Assembly (NCBI GenBank): GCA_015069695.1
Contig: JADCRZ010000002.1
Span: 248,001 to 312,000, forward strand
Direction of reading: 5' to 3'
DNA: 64,000 nucleotides
DNA from: Williamsia sp.
GTDB taxonomy: Bacteria; Bacteroidota; Bacteroidia; Chitinophagales; Chitinophagaceae
Part shown: positions 1 through 9,000 of the stretch, piece by piece
How positions within the stretch are numbered: the stretch's first letter is position 1
How the letters are laid out: each line of letters opens with the position of its first letter
Made by a program: the position numbers and the translations under genes
Notes under the pieces: generated by a model
Seen by the model: the letters and a program-made list of their open reading frames with translations, nothing else
Told to the model about the DNA's origin: nothing
The model's database searches: none

Positions 1-681
1 TTTTTCTGGTGGCGCAACTACCGCGAATACGGAACCGGTATGGCAGGTGATCTGTATGTGCACCTGCTGAGCGGACTTCATTTTATCACCAGCTCGAAAG
101 GCCCTTCAAAAATATATTCATTGGGTGCCCTCACGTACTGGAAAGACGGCCGCAATGTGCCCGATGTAATGAGTGCCCTGATGGAATATCCTGAAACCAA
201 GGAGCATGCTGCATTCCAGATCACGTTGCGCGTGAATTTTGTAAGTGGCGAAGGCGAAGTAGAACGCATCCGGATCGTAGGGACAGAAGGTTCCATGGAA
301 GTCAGTGAAAGCAAGGTAACTGTAAAACGGAGAAAGATGCCCAAAGCGCCGGGCATCGGCGGCTGGGATTCATTGGGTACCTATACCAAAGCCATGCAAC
401 AGCAGCTGCTTGATGCATACGATAAAAAATGGGCAAAAGAAGACCGCACTGCCCAGGTGCTTCCTGATATTACCTGGGCCGCACCGCCGGGATATAATTT
501 TCATGCAGCCCACCTGGCCAATTTTATCGACAGTGTGCGCTCAGGCAAACCGGTGGTGGAGGACGCCCGGTTTGGTTTTCGGGCAGCTGCTCCCTGCCTG
601 GCCTGCAACGAAAGCTATTTTCAGAACAAGGTAATTCACTGGGACGGCGTGAACATGAAGCTGGTGGAAGGAAAAACATAG
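1..681 (+). CDS. Gfo/Idh/MocA-family oxidoreductase, C-terminal part
   Basis: The reading frame is open from the first base of the window, so this is the C-terminal ~226 residues of a longer protein whose start and NAD(P)-binding Rossmann domain lie outside. The visible part has the alternating strands of the large C-terminal alpha/beta domain of this family, including a segment about a sequence change being scored against a reference-like strand (VERIRIVGTEGSMEVSES), typical of Gfo/Idh/MocA enzymes, and a late segment (HLANFIDSVRSGKPVVEDARFG) that resembles the family's final helix, where substrate-side contacts are made. Family members oxidise or reduce sugars, inositols or sugar derivatives with NAD(P). 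The substrate cannot be inferred. It converges on the receiver/sugar-transferase gene with only 47 bases between them. Family assignment is fairly sure, function is not. Confidence 0.75.
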   Translation, partial: FFWWRNYREYGTGMAGDLYVHLLSGLHFITSSKGPSKIYSLGALTYWKDGRNVPDVMSALMEYPETKEHAAFQITLRVNFVSGEGEVERIRIVGTEGSMEVSESKVTVKRRKMPKAPGIGGWDSLGTYTKAMQQQLLDAYDKKWAKEDRTAQVLPDITWAAPPGYNFHAAHLANFIDSVRSGKPVVEDARFGFRAAAPCLACNESYFQNKVIHWDGVNMKLVEGKT

Positions 682-728
682 ACCGGGTTGACCTGGTGAG
701 GGTTAATGTGCCATCAGTAAAGATAGCC

Positions 729-1913
729 TTACACATTCTCCCTCTGCAAGAGGGCCGGTATGGTTTTGAAAAGGATCTGCAGATCGTTGCGCAGGCTGTG
801 GTTGCGGGCGTATTCCTTATCAAGCAGGAGTCTTTCTTCTTCTGATAAATTGCTCCGGCCTCTTTTTACCACCTGCCAAAGACCGGTCATGCCGGCTGCG
901 GTCATAAAACGGATGGCCCATTTGTCGTCTGTCAATTTCTCTGCCTCATAGAGCGGGAGCGGACGGTTGCCCACAATGCTCATATCACCCCGCAGCACAT
1001 TGAACAGTTGCGGCAATTCATCGATGCTGGTGTTGCGCAGGAACCGGCCGATGCTTGTTACACGCGGGTCATTTTTGAGTTTGAAGAACAGGCTGTTGCT
1101 GCTTTCTGAGATCCGGGCTGCTTTCTCGCACCAGACCAGTTTGTCGGCGTACAAACGCTGCCGGCAGGAAATACCTGCCTCGCTGCAATCCCGGCACAAG
1201 GCCGATTGGTCATGAGCAATGGCCGCCTGCCCCATTTTGCGCTGGTTGTATGCATTCAGTTCGCTGTTCTCCCGGATCTTTTTTTCTGCATCCACAAACA
1301 TGGTCCTGAACTTGTAAAATTTAAACACCCGGTAGTTGGCTCCCACCCGCAGTGAATAGTAGATCACCGGTCCTTCGCTGTCCAGCTTCAGCGCGATGAT
1401 AACCAGCACCCAAACAGGCAGGAAGAGAACGATCAGAAAGAGGGAAAAGAAAATGTCAAACAGCCTTTTCCCAAGCGGTGTTTTGTAAAGCTTGTGTGTG
1501 GGCGCTTTGGTCGGAGGCAGTGCTTCTATCCACTTACCCGTTCTCCGCAGGATTGATTTCAGCCGGGCTTCGATCTCCCGCGGGTTGAACGGCTTTTCAA
1601 CGTAATCATCTGCACCTGCTTCCAGGCACTCGATCTTTTTTTCGGTGCTCCGTTCCCCGGATAAAATGACTAGGGGGATCGTGCTAAGCGCCTGTATTTT
1701 TCGTACTGCTTCAATCAGCTGCAAGCCACTGAGTCCGGGTACGTTCAGGTCTGAGACAATGGCATCCGGGGTCTGCCCCTGCTCCAGGAACCGGAGGGCT
1801 TCCGTTCCGTTGCTGAATACGCTGATATGGTATTGCTTGTAAAGACTTTGGTACAGGATGGTTTGTATAAAGGCGTCGTCTTCAACCAGTATGATGTGTG
1901 GCCGGTCTTTCAT
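729..1913 (-). CDS. Response-regulator receiver fused to a bacterial sugar transferase
   Basis: Residues 1-125 form a CheY-like receiver: acidic pair in VEDD (11-13), phospho-acceptor D55 (SDLNVPG), S85 (LSGE) and K107 (EKPF). A basic linker leads to a hydrophobic segment at about 151-178, followed by an initiating sugar-phosphate transferase domain of the WcaJ/PglC type, with [32 protein letters not shown] and GMTGLWQV. Such transferases put the first sugar phosphate on undecaprenyl phosphate at the inner membrane to start exopolysaccharide or O-antigen synthesis. Between the FRTM motif and the SIDELPQ motif sits an insertion with a Cys-rich stretch ([11 protein letters not shown], then VWCEKAARI). 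I chose ATG at 1913, directly before the receiver's first strand; an in-frame ATG at 1946 would add 11 residues. Phosphorylation probably gates the transferase (inference). No partner kinase is in view. Confidence 0.88.
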   Translation of the reverse strand: MKDRPHIILVEDDAFIQTILYQSLYKQYHISVFSNGTEALRFLEQGQTPDAIVSDLNVPGLSGLQLIEAVRKIQALSTIPLVILSGERSTEKKIECLEAGADDYVEKPFNPREIEARLKSILRRTGKWIEALPPTKAPTHKLYKTPLGKRLFDIFFSLFLIVLFLPVWVLVIIALKLDSEGPVIYYSLRVGANYRVFKFYKFRTMFVDAEKKIRENSELNAYNQRKMGQAAIAHDQSALCRDCSEAGISCRQRLYADKLVWCEKAARISESSNSLFFKLKNDPRVTSIGRFLRNTSIDELPQLFNVLRGDMSIVGNRPLPLYEAEKLTDDKWAIRFMTAAGMTGLWQVVKRGRSNLSEEERLLLDKEYARNHSLRNDLQILFKTIPALLQRENV

Positions 1914-2005
1914 AGAACAGGGTTGGATAGCCGCATCAGGCTGCATATCAACGTTTGCAGCGCCTGATTATTGAGCAGGGTAGAACTATAAATTCAAGTA
2001 AGAAT

Positions 2006-2053
2006 GATGGAGGCCGGCCTTTGTTCGCTCCGGAACAAAGACCGGCCTCCATC
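2006..2053. terminator. Strong hairpin terminator of the sigma/SusCD/TlpA operon
   Basis: Arms 2006-2026 and 2033-2053 pair over 21 bases with one G-U-type mismatch, around a six-base loop. It lies about 55 bases past the stop codon of the last thioredoxin gene and upstream of the receiver/sugar-transferase gene, which is on the same strand, so it should insulate the two. After the stem, the minus-strand transcript is A/U-rich rather than a clean U-run. Confidence 0.75.
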
Positions 2054-2106
2054 AGGCGCCTGTGCATAGTGCGACCAGCAAGGCTTGGAATACAATGGCA
2101 AACCCT

Positions 2107-3312
2107 TTACTTAAACGCAGCCGCCAGGGCCTTGTCCAGTTCCTCGTGTCCTGCAGCTGCTTCGCCATAGCGTGCTACGATCTTGCCGGTGGGATCGATC
2201 AGCAGCTGCGTGGGCAGGGTGTGGATGCCGTAGAGTTCAGAGATGTCGGTGCTCCGGTCAAAGCCTTTTGCGGGGTCGTATTTTAGGCCGCGCAGGACGT
2301 GCTTCCAGGGCAGGCCGTCTTTTTCCACGGCCTGCTTCCAGGCGGCATGGTCGCGGTCATCGTCTGATACGCCGATCACTTCAAAACCCTTGTCTTTGTA
2401 CTGTGTATAGAGTTCTTTCAGGTGGGGATTGCCTTTGCGGCAGGGAACGCACCAGCTCGCCCAGAAATCTACCAGCACCCATTTGCCCCTGAAATCTGCC
2501 AGCTGCAGGGGCTTGCCATCGATGGTGGTGGTGCTGAAATTTTTTGCCATGCTGCCCGGAGAGCCGGCCTGCATCTTGCTGATCTCATCTGCCACATACT
2601 TGCCATAGCTGGTCTTTTGCGTGGCCGGGCCAAAACGGTTGTAAAAAAGCTTGAGTGAATCCAGGGGCAGGCTGCTTACATAAAAGCGCATATAGTAGGC
2701 TGTTACAATAGAAGCCGGATGCTTTTCAAAAAAAGTATAATCGAGCTGGGCCATGCGCGCGTTGTAAGGCTCAAATTCGTCGTGGATGGCAGCTGCCCTG
2801 TATTTCAGGGTGTCTTGTTCTGCTTCGGGGGCGTTCCTTTTTTTGGCATCTGCATACGCTTTGCTGGCAGCCGCATACTTTTGCGAAAGCGGTTCTATCT
2901 CTTTTCTAAGGGGTTCTTTTTGTTTTGTGAGCGCATCCCATTCTTTTTGGGTAGCAGAACCCGTCAGCACGGCTTCCTTTACATTGCTGCCGTCTAAACT
3001 CAACTGCATCACTGCCGGCTCTAAAAACAGCTGGATGCCATCCGGGGCACCGGCTGCCTGTTTTATTTGCAGGTAAGCCATGGCAGGCTCCGTGATCTTT
3101 CCTTTGAACTGGAAACTGCCGTTCTGCACCTGGGCACTGTCCCGCTTCGGCTGTCCTTCGCCGTCAGCATAGCTCAGGTAGAGCATGGCAGGTGGCGCAC
3201 CGGTCCATTTTCCATTGAGCAAAAAGTTGCCAGGCGTTTGCTGGGCGGCCAGGTTGCCCAGCAAACAAGTGATGATGCAAACTGTCGAAAAAACTTGTTT
3301 GGTATACAGCAT
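2107..3312 (-). CDS. TlpA-like thioredoxin with N-terminal DUF4369, copy 1
   Basis: A 401-residue exported protein. A signal peptide (MLYTKQVFSTVCIITCLLG, ending near LAAQ) precedes a DUF4369-type beta domain (about 30-130), a helical linker, and a C-terminal TlpA/AhpC-TSA thioredoxin domain with the active site WCVPC (C288, C291) in DFWASWCVPCRKG. Such proteins are periplasmic or surface thiol-disulfide reductants in Bacteroidota and often accompany SusC/D loci. ATG at 3312 was chosen because it begins the signal peptide and sits 7 bases after the preceding gene; the longer open frame runs into that gene. It is the last gene of the operon. About 212 bases of it (2287-2498) are nearly identical to the upstream paralogue, while the flanks are strongly diverged. 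Confidence 0.9.
   Translation of the reverse strand: MLYTKQVFSTVCIITCLLGNLAAQQTPGNFLLNGKWTGAPPAMLYLSYADGEGQPKRDSAQVQNGSFQFKGKITEPAMAYLQIKQAAGAPDGIQLFLEPAVMQLSLDGSNVKEAVLTGSATQKEWDALTKQKEPLRKEIEPLSQKYAAASKAYADAKKRNAPEAEQDTLKYRAAAIHDEFEPYNARMAQLDYTFFEKHPASIVTAYYMRFYVSSLPLDSLKLFYNRFGPATQKTSYGKYVADEISKMQAGSPGSMAKNFSTTTIDGKPLQLADFRGKWVLVDFWASWCVPCRKGNPHLKELYTQYKDKGFEVIGVSDDDRDHAAWKQAVEKDGLPWKHVLRGLKYDPAKGFDRSTDISELYGIHTLPTQLLIDPTGKIVARYGEAAAGHEELDKALAAAFK
2287..2498. repeat. Near-identical tract shared with the neighbouring TlpA gene (copy 1)
   Basis: This tract matches 3509-3720 at a constant offset of 1222 bases with about eight or nine mismatches, including a 98-base identical run (2303-2400) and another of about 65 bases. 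It covers the thioredoxin active site and the following segment. Similarity falls abruptly at both ends, which suggests gene conversion rather than uniform divergence after duplication. Confidence 0.85.
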
Positions 3313-3319
3313 AGGTCCA

Positions 3320-4483
3320 TTATTTAAAGATGGTTTGTAATTGTTTGTCCAGCGATGCCTGTTCTTCGCTGCCTTCACTGTAGCGGCCAATGATCTTACC
3401 GGCAGGGTCAACCAGGATCTGTGTTGGCAGCGACGATACATTGTAATAGTCCAGGATGTCGTTCGAGCGGTCAACATTGACCTGCTCGCCGTTGCGCGTC
3501 ATCTTCACGCCGCGCAGGACATGTTTCCAGGGCAGGCCGTCTTTTTCCACGGCCTGCTTCCAGGCGGCATGGTCGCGGTCATCGTCTGATACGCCGATCA
3601 CTTCAAAACCCTTGTCTTTGTATTGTGCATAGAGTTCTTTCAGGTGGGGATTGCCTTTGCGGCAGGGAACGCACCAGCTCGCCCAGAAATCTATCAGCAC
3701 CCATTTGCCTTTAAAATCAGCCAGGCTCAGCGCCTGCCCGTTGATGTCAGTCGTGGTAAAAGCTGCTGCCACTGCACCCGGAACACCGATCTTTCTTTTC
3801 TCCAGCTCTGTTGAAATATTTTTACCATAGACGCTTTGCTGCACTTTCTGCGGGAAAGCAGCATAGATCTTCCGGAGAGAGTCGGTGGGCAGTTCACGGT
3901 CATACTGCAACAGGTAGGCTGTTACGTAAGAAGCAGGGTGCGAGCGGATAAACCGGGCCTGCATCTCGTTCGCTTCCGCGAAATAAGGTGCCAGCACCCA
4001 AGCTTTCAGCTCCTGGTATTCAACATTGCTTCTTTTGTTCACGGCCGTGAGCGTGTCCATCACCACTTTCCATCGCTTGCGCAACTCCATCTGCTGAGAC
4101 CACAGGCTTTCATATTCTTTCTGGGCCGGAGAGCCGGTTACCCTGGCGTCCTTGAATGCCTGGTCTGCTACTTCCACCCGCAGCTGTCCGGGCTCCAGAA
4201 AAAAACTGGTAAAGTTGGGATCTTCCATGCTGCGCGAAACCATCTTCCCGGACAAGCTTGCCATTACCGGACCAGGCACCGTGCCATTGAAAGAAAAATT
4301 CCCGTTTTGAAGCGCGGCACTATCATAAACATTTTTGCCGCTGGCATCCGGATAGCGCAGGTATACCCAGCCCTGTTGCAGGTTGGTTACTTTGCCTGAA
4401 AGTGTAAAAGCCTTGCTTCCGGTTGTTTGGCAAAAGCCAGACAAGGCCCAGGTTGCAGAAAGAAGAAAGAATAAGCATTTCAT
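3320..4483 (-). CDS. TlpA-like thioredoxin with N-terminal DUF4369, copy 2
   Basis: A 387-residue paralogue of the next gene in the operon. Signal peptide MKCLFFLLSATWALSGFCQ, then a DUF4369-like domain, a helical middle, and a thioredoxin domain with the redox pair C271/C274 (WCVPC). ATG at 4483 begins the signal peptide; an in-frame ATG at 4531 would add 16 residues that do not look like a leader. The gene is 53 bases after SusD and 7 bases before copy 1, so cotranscription is likely. The two N-terminal domains are only distantly similar, so the copies probably have different partners while keeping the same redox core. Expected location is the periplasm or outer-membrane surface. Confidence 0.9.
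   Translation of the reverse strand: MKCLFFLLSATWALSGFCQTTGSKAFTLSGKVTNLQQGWVYLRYPDASGKNVYDSAALQNGNFSFNGTVPGPVMASLSGKMVSRSMEDPNFTSFFLEPGQLRVEVADQAFKDARVTGSPAQKEYESLWSQQMELRKRWKVVMDTLTAVNKRSNVEYQELKAWVLAPYFAEANEMQARFIRSHPASYVTAYLLQYDRELPTDSLRKIYAAFPQKVQQSVYGKNISTELEKRKIGVPGAVAAAFTTTDINGQALSLADFKGKWVLIDFWASWCVPCRKGNPHLKELYAQYKDKGFEVIGVSDDDRDHAAWKQAVEKDGLPWKHVLRGVKMTRNGEQVNVDRSNDILDYYNVSSLPTQILVDPAGKIIGRYSEGSEEQASLDKQLQTIFK
3509..3720. repeat. Near-identical tract shared with the neighbouring TlpA gene (copy 2)
   Basis: Partner of the tract at 2287-2498. The encoded segment from the WASWCVPC active site through the KDGLPWKHVLRG motif is almost unchanged between the two proteins. Confidence 0.85.
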
Positions 4484-4536
4484 GTATTGAAAATTTATAA
4501 AGAAATTGATCGGGTTCGCTGATTTTTCCACAGGGA

Positions 4537-6045
4537 TTATTGGTCGTTTTGTTTGATATTCCCGTTTTCAATCAGTACGCCATCCGGTATGCGCAGCACC
4601 ACTTTCCCATCCGTTGGGTTTACCGTGAGCGGGCCTGATCCGAACGAGCTGTAGCTGCGCACCATGGGCTGGCCGTTGCGGAAATAGTCATAGCTGTTAT
4701 GGCCTTCGAAAGCCAGCTCCAGCCTGCGTTGCAGCATGATCTCAGTAAACAGGGCGGCTCCGCTTAACCCTGATACGGCACCGATGCCGGCCCGGGTGCG
4801 GATCACATTCAGGTCGGTGAGCGCCCCTGTATTATCGCCTCCTTTTACCCTGGCTTCAGCCCGGTTCAGATACATTTCTGCCAGCCGCAGATAATGCATC
4901 GGCGCATTGCTGGTATACACAGCCGTGTACTTGTAACCATACTTGTAGCAGCTAAGCGTATCCGTATTGTTGCCCGGGTACTTGTCCCTTACATAAAAGT
5001 TCTTGCGCAGGTCGTTCGCACCCAGCAGCGCCAGCAGATCGGGAGAGGGCTTGATCTGTCCTGTTGAATAGCTGTTGCTGCCCGTATACTGCCCCGTGGG
5101 CTGGTACAGGATGGTCGGGACATTGGTAACGGTCGCATCGTGGTTCAGGGCCCAAACGGTTTCTGTATTGGCCTGGTTGCTGTTGTTATAATAAGCTGTG
5201 TAGGCCGCACCCTGCAGCAGGCTATAACCTCCGTTAAGGATCACCGAATCGGCGTACTGCGCGGCCAGTTGCGCATTCGCTGCGTTGGGCTGTGTAAACG
5301 CACCGCTCATATACAGGTACACGCGCGACAGCATGGCATAAGCTGCGTACTTGCCGGCATAGCTGTTGACTTTTTTCTGCGTGAACAGTTTGGCCGCTGT
5401 GGTCAGGTCGCTGATGATCTGCTTGTAAGTATCTTCTACGGAAGCCCGGGCAGGTTTGTCGCTTTCAGCTGCTATAGGCACCAGGATCAGCGGCACGCCT
5501 GGACTGGTAGCGGGCGATTGATAATAAGGCCGGCCATACAGGCGCACCAGGTTGAAATAAACGACTGCACGCAGAAAAAGATTTTCCGCTTTTGCCTGCA
5601 GGATGGCGCTATCTGTTTCATTGGCGCTCACATGCCCCAGCACGGTGTTGATGCCGAGCAGGGTTTTGTAAGAGGCGATCCAAAAAGAATTGGAGCGGCC
5701 AAAATCTTTCGAGCTTGAATTGGTAAAATTGAACGCATCAATATCTTGTGATGCGGTAAAGCTGGAGGTGCTTGTAATATCGATGGGTTTTACGTTGTTG
5801 CCTCTGAACTCGCTCAGGTTAAACCAATTGTAGTCATAGCCCGTGGCGCTTGAGGTAGCCATGCTCTGGTAGTTGGCAATGGTGGTTTTGGTGAAACCCG
5901 CCGGTGTAGAAAATTCCTGGTCTTCAAAAAGCACGTTGTGCGGCGCGAGCTTGTCCAGCTGCTTGTTGCAGCTGCTCAGCAGTGTAGAAGCGGTCAGCGT
6001 GGCCATCAATAAAACAGAAGAAGTATAGAGAGAAGTTGATTTCAT
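4537..6045 (-). CDS. SusD/RagB-family surface glycan-binding lipoprotein (1)
   Basis: 502 residues with a lipoprotein signal peptide whose lipobox LLSSC places the lipidated cysteine at C26. The body shows the helical TPR-like SusD fold: a YNWFNLSEFRGNNV segment early on, AKAENLFLRAVVYFNLVRLYGRP in the middle, and the C-terminal RLAEMYLNRAEARVKGGD / LQRRLELAFEGHNSYDYFRNG signature. SusD proteins sit over the SusC channel and bind the ligand before import. It starts 18 bases after the SusC stop, the usual tight pairing. Substrate is unknown; the operon has no hydrolase, and the co-encoded thioredoxins and sigma system suggest it need not be a classical polysaccharide. Confidence 0.95.
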   Translation of the reverse strand: MKSTSLYTSSVLLMATLTASTLLSSCNKQLDKLAPHNVLFEDQEFSTPAGFTKTTIANYQSMATSSATGYDYNWFNLSEFRGNNVKPIDITSTSSFTASQDIDAFNFTNSSSKDFGRSNSFWIASYKTLLGINTVLGHVSANETDSAILQAKAENLFLRAVVYFNLVRLYGRPYYQSPATSPGVPLILVPIAAESDKPARASVEDTYKQIISDLTTAAKLFTQKKVNSYAGKYAAYAMLSRVYLYMSGAFTQPNAANAQLAAQYADSVILNGGYSLLQGAAYTAYYNNSNQANTETVWALNHDATVTNVPTILYQPTGQYTGSNSYSTGQIKPSPDLLALLGANDLRKNFYVRDKYPGNNTDTLSCYKYGYKYTAVYTSNAPMHYLRLAEMYLNRAEARVKGGDNTGALTDLNVIRTRAGIGAVSGLSGAALFTEIMLQRRLELAFEGHNSYDYFRNGQPMVRSYSSFGSGPLTVNPTDGKVVLRIPDGVLIENGNIKQNDQ

Positions 6046-6063
6046 AATAGTTGGTTTACTGGT

Positions 6064-9000
6064 TTAAAACCCGACATTGATTCCTGCAAAAAACTTCCGG
6101 GGCATGGCACTGTAAATACCGGCACCTGCATAGGCATTGGAAGCCGTTGTGCCGATGGTAGCGCCTTCCGGGTCGGCTGCGTACAATTCTTTTGACTTGA
6201 TCACAAATACATTGTCGGCGCTTATATACACGTTGATTGATTTTACCCGCAGCCTGCCCAGCACAGACAGCGGCAGGTCGTAACCCAGCCGCGCATTGCG
6301 CAGGCGGATATAGCTGGCATCCTGGTAGATCAACGATGAGTTGATGTTGGTGGCGCCGCGCTGGTTAAAAGCCAGGTCGTAGTAATTGGGATAGTTGGCG
6401 TCCTTATCACCCGGTCCTTTCCAGAACCGGACGCTGTTGTCAGGCTGCACCGTATTTTGTCCGAACTGCCAGGTATCCGGCGAAATAAAGTTGCGCAGCG
6501 AATTGTTCATGATCATATTGCCATAAACAAAATTAAACAGCACACTCAGCGAAACCCCTTTATACCGGAAGGTATTGGTGATGCCGCCGAAAAATTTGGG
6601 CGTGGCTGAACCGACCGTTCTATAGCCCCTGAGCCCATCCTGTTTTACCAGGGGAATGCTGTCCACCAGCACGATGCTTTTATTCGGCATCACGCGTTCA
6701 AAGAGGGGCCGGCCATTGTCCGGGTTTACACCAGCATAAATAATGGCGCGCAGGGTATTTACATCTTCGCCCTTGTAACGGTAATAAGAATTCGTAAAGC
6801 CATCTATGAGCGAATCTCCATAGATTCTGGTCAGCTTGTTTTTGTTGAAGCTGATATTGAAATCGGTCGTCCAGATAAAGGCTCCCTTCATATTGACTGT
6901 CGAGAGCAGCACGTCGATACCCCGGTTTTGCAGTTCACCCACATTGCGGATCTGTGCCAGGGAGCCCTGGTAGCTGGGAAGGGTCACTGTTTGTAGGAGC
7001 CCGGCGCTGCGCCGGTTGTACAGATCCACGCTCAGGTTGATCCTGTTCCACAGACCCAGGTCCAGGCCCAGATCGGTTGTATAGGTTGTTTCCCAGGTGA
7101 TCTCATTGTTGGCCAGGCGCTGGATGGCGGCCCCCGTTGTGCTTGTAGTATTGTAACCGTAGGCTGTGCTTTCCTGGTAGGTGGTGAAATTGAGAAAGTC
7201 AGCCCCTGCTTCGCGGCCCGAAGTGCCATAGGATGCCCGGAGCTTTGCATTGGTAACAGGCCGCACGCTGTTCATAAAGTCTTCCTTGCTCAGGAGCCAG
7301 GCGCCGCTGACTGAATAAAAGTTTCCATAGCGGTGCAGCCGCCCGAAATTGGTAGAAGCATCACGCCGGAAAGAAACAGATCCAAAGTATTTTTCTTTGT
7401 AATTGTCGTTGATCTCGGAGAACAGGGAAAAGGATGCCTTGTCAACAGAAGGGGTTGATGTAATCGGAACCGGCAGTCCGCTCCGCAAATAAATCCAGGT
7501 ACTTGATCCATTGCCGTAAGAAAGAAAAGCACCCAGGTTCCGCTCACCGGGATAGGGGGTATTGTACCCGGATACGCTCACGGTTTCTGTATGTGTTTTA
7601 CCAAACTCTTCCCCGGCCAGGGCTGTTACCTGGTGCTCGCCAAAGCGTTTGTTGAACGTGAGCAGGTTGGAGGTAAGATAGTATGTGTTCTTTGTATCCG
7701 TCAGCCAGAGCTCGCCGTTCATGGGGAAAGGGCCCGTTGCGGGACCGTTGTATTTGCCGCGGTAGGTACGGGGATCGCGGTAGGTATTTACATTGTTGTA
7801 TACATACTGGTAGGTGTTGGTCGATTGCGCAGTGAGCCAGGGCGTGATCGCATACTTGATGATGCCTGTACCCAGGTAGCTCTGCCGGCTGGTGATAGTG
7901 GTATTCCATTCATGATGATACAGCGGGTTGCTGTACCAGCCCAGGGTTCGTGCACCCGTAGCCCGGTAGCTGTAGTTGGGAATAGAATCGGCCAGCTCAC
8001 CATTGGCTTTGTACGGACTTACAAAAGGTAAAAATACATAGGACTGGTTTTCGCCACTGGATGCGGTGTATTTGTCGATGATGGCGTTGGCATTGATGCT
8101 GACGGAAAGTTTTTCGTTGATCTTTTGATCAATGTTAAAGCGGATGTTTTTGCGGTCGAGCTTGTCATCCAGTAGGGTGCCATCCTGCTTGAGCCAGTTC
8201 AGGGAGCCGTAAAATTTTGTCTTGTCTGTTCCGCTGGAGAGGGAAAGGTTTACATCATTTTGCCTGCCGCTGGGAAACAGGACGTTGTTCGACCAGTCGT
8301 AGTTGGTATTGGCTTCCCCGTCGGTGTAAATGCGGGTGGTATTGAAATAATTTTCAAAGCTGCCGTATTGGGTCCGCAGCGAAGGCGTGCCGTTGTACAG
8401 GGCCTGCATGTATTTCTGCATGTGCGTGATCAGCTGTGGCGTGTTCATATAATTGACCAGCCGGTTGTTTTCCACTTTGCCGTAGTTCATCGACAGGTTC
8501 ACGGCCAGTTTTCCTGCCGAGCCCCTGCGGGTGGTCACAACGATCACGCCCTGGGCAGCCCGGGAGCCATAGATGGCTGTGGACGCGGCGTCTTTGAGCA
8601 GGGTAATGCTTTCAATGTCGCTGGCGTCTACAATGTCCTGCAGGTTAGATGAGGTCGTGATCACGCCATCGAGCACGATGAGCGGACCAAAATTGGTGTT
8701 GTTGGCATCCGGCAGGCTGGCCTGTCCGCGCATGATCACCTGCCCCCTGTTGGATACGCTTCCGTTGCTGGTGCCGGTTTCCAGGATGTAGAGGCCTGCC
8801 ACTTTTCCCTTCAGCATGGCAAGCGTATTGGCGGTTGATACACCGCTGCGCACTTCCTTGCCGCTCAGGGTTTGCACAGCGCCGGTGATCTCGCTGACCT
8901 TTTTTACGGAGTAGCCTGTTACCACCAGGTCAACCAGGGTGCTTACTTTTAATTTCAGGGTGATGTCGAGATTCGTCCTTCCATTCACCCCCACTTCCCG

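Noticed and set aside
2107-3477. Longer version of TlpA copy 1 starting at 3477
   Set aside because: The extra 55 codons lie inside the preceding gene and encode no signal peptide; ATG at 3312 begins a proper signal peptide.
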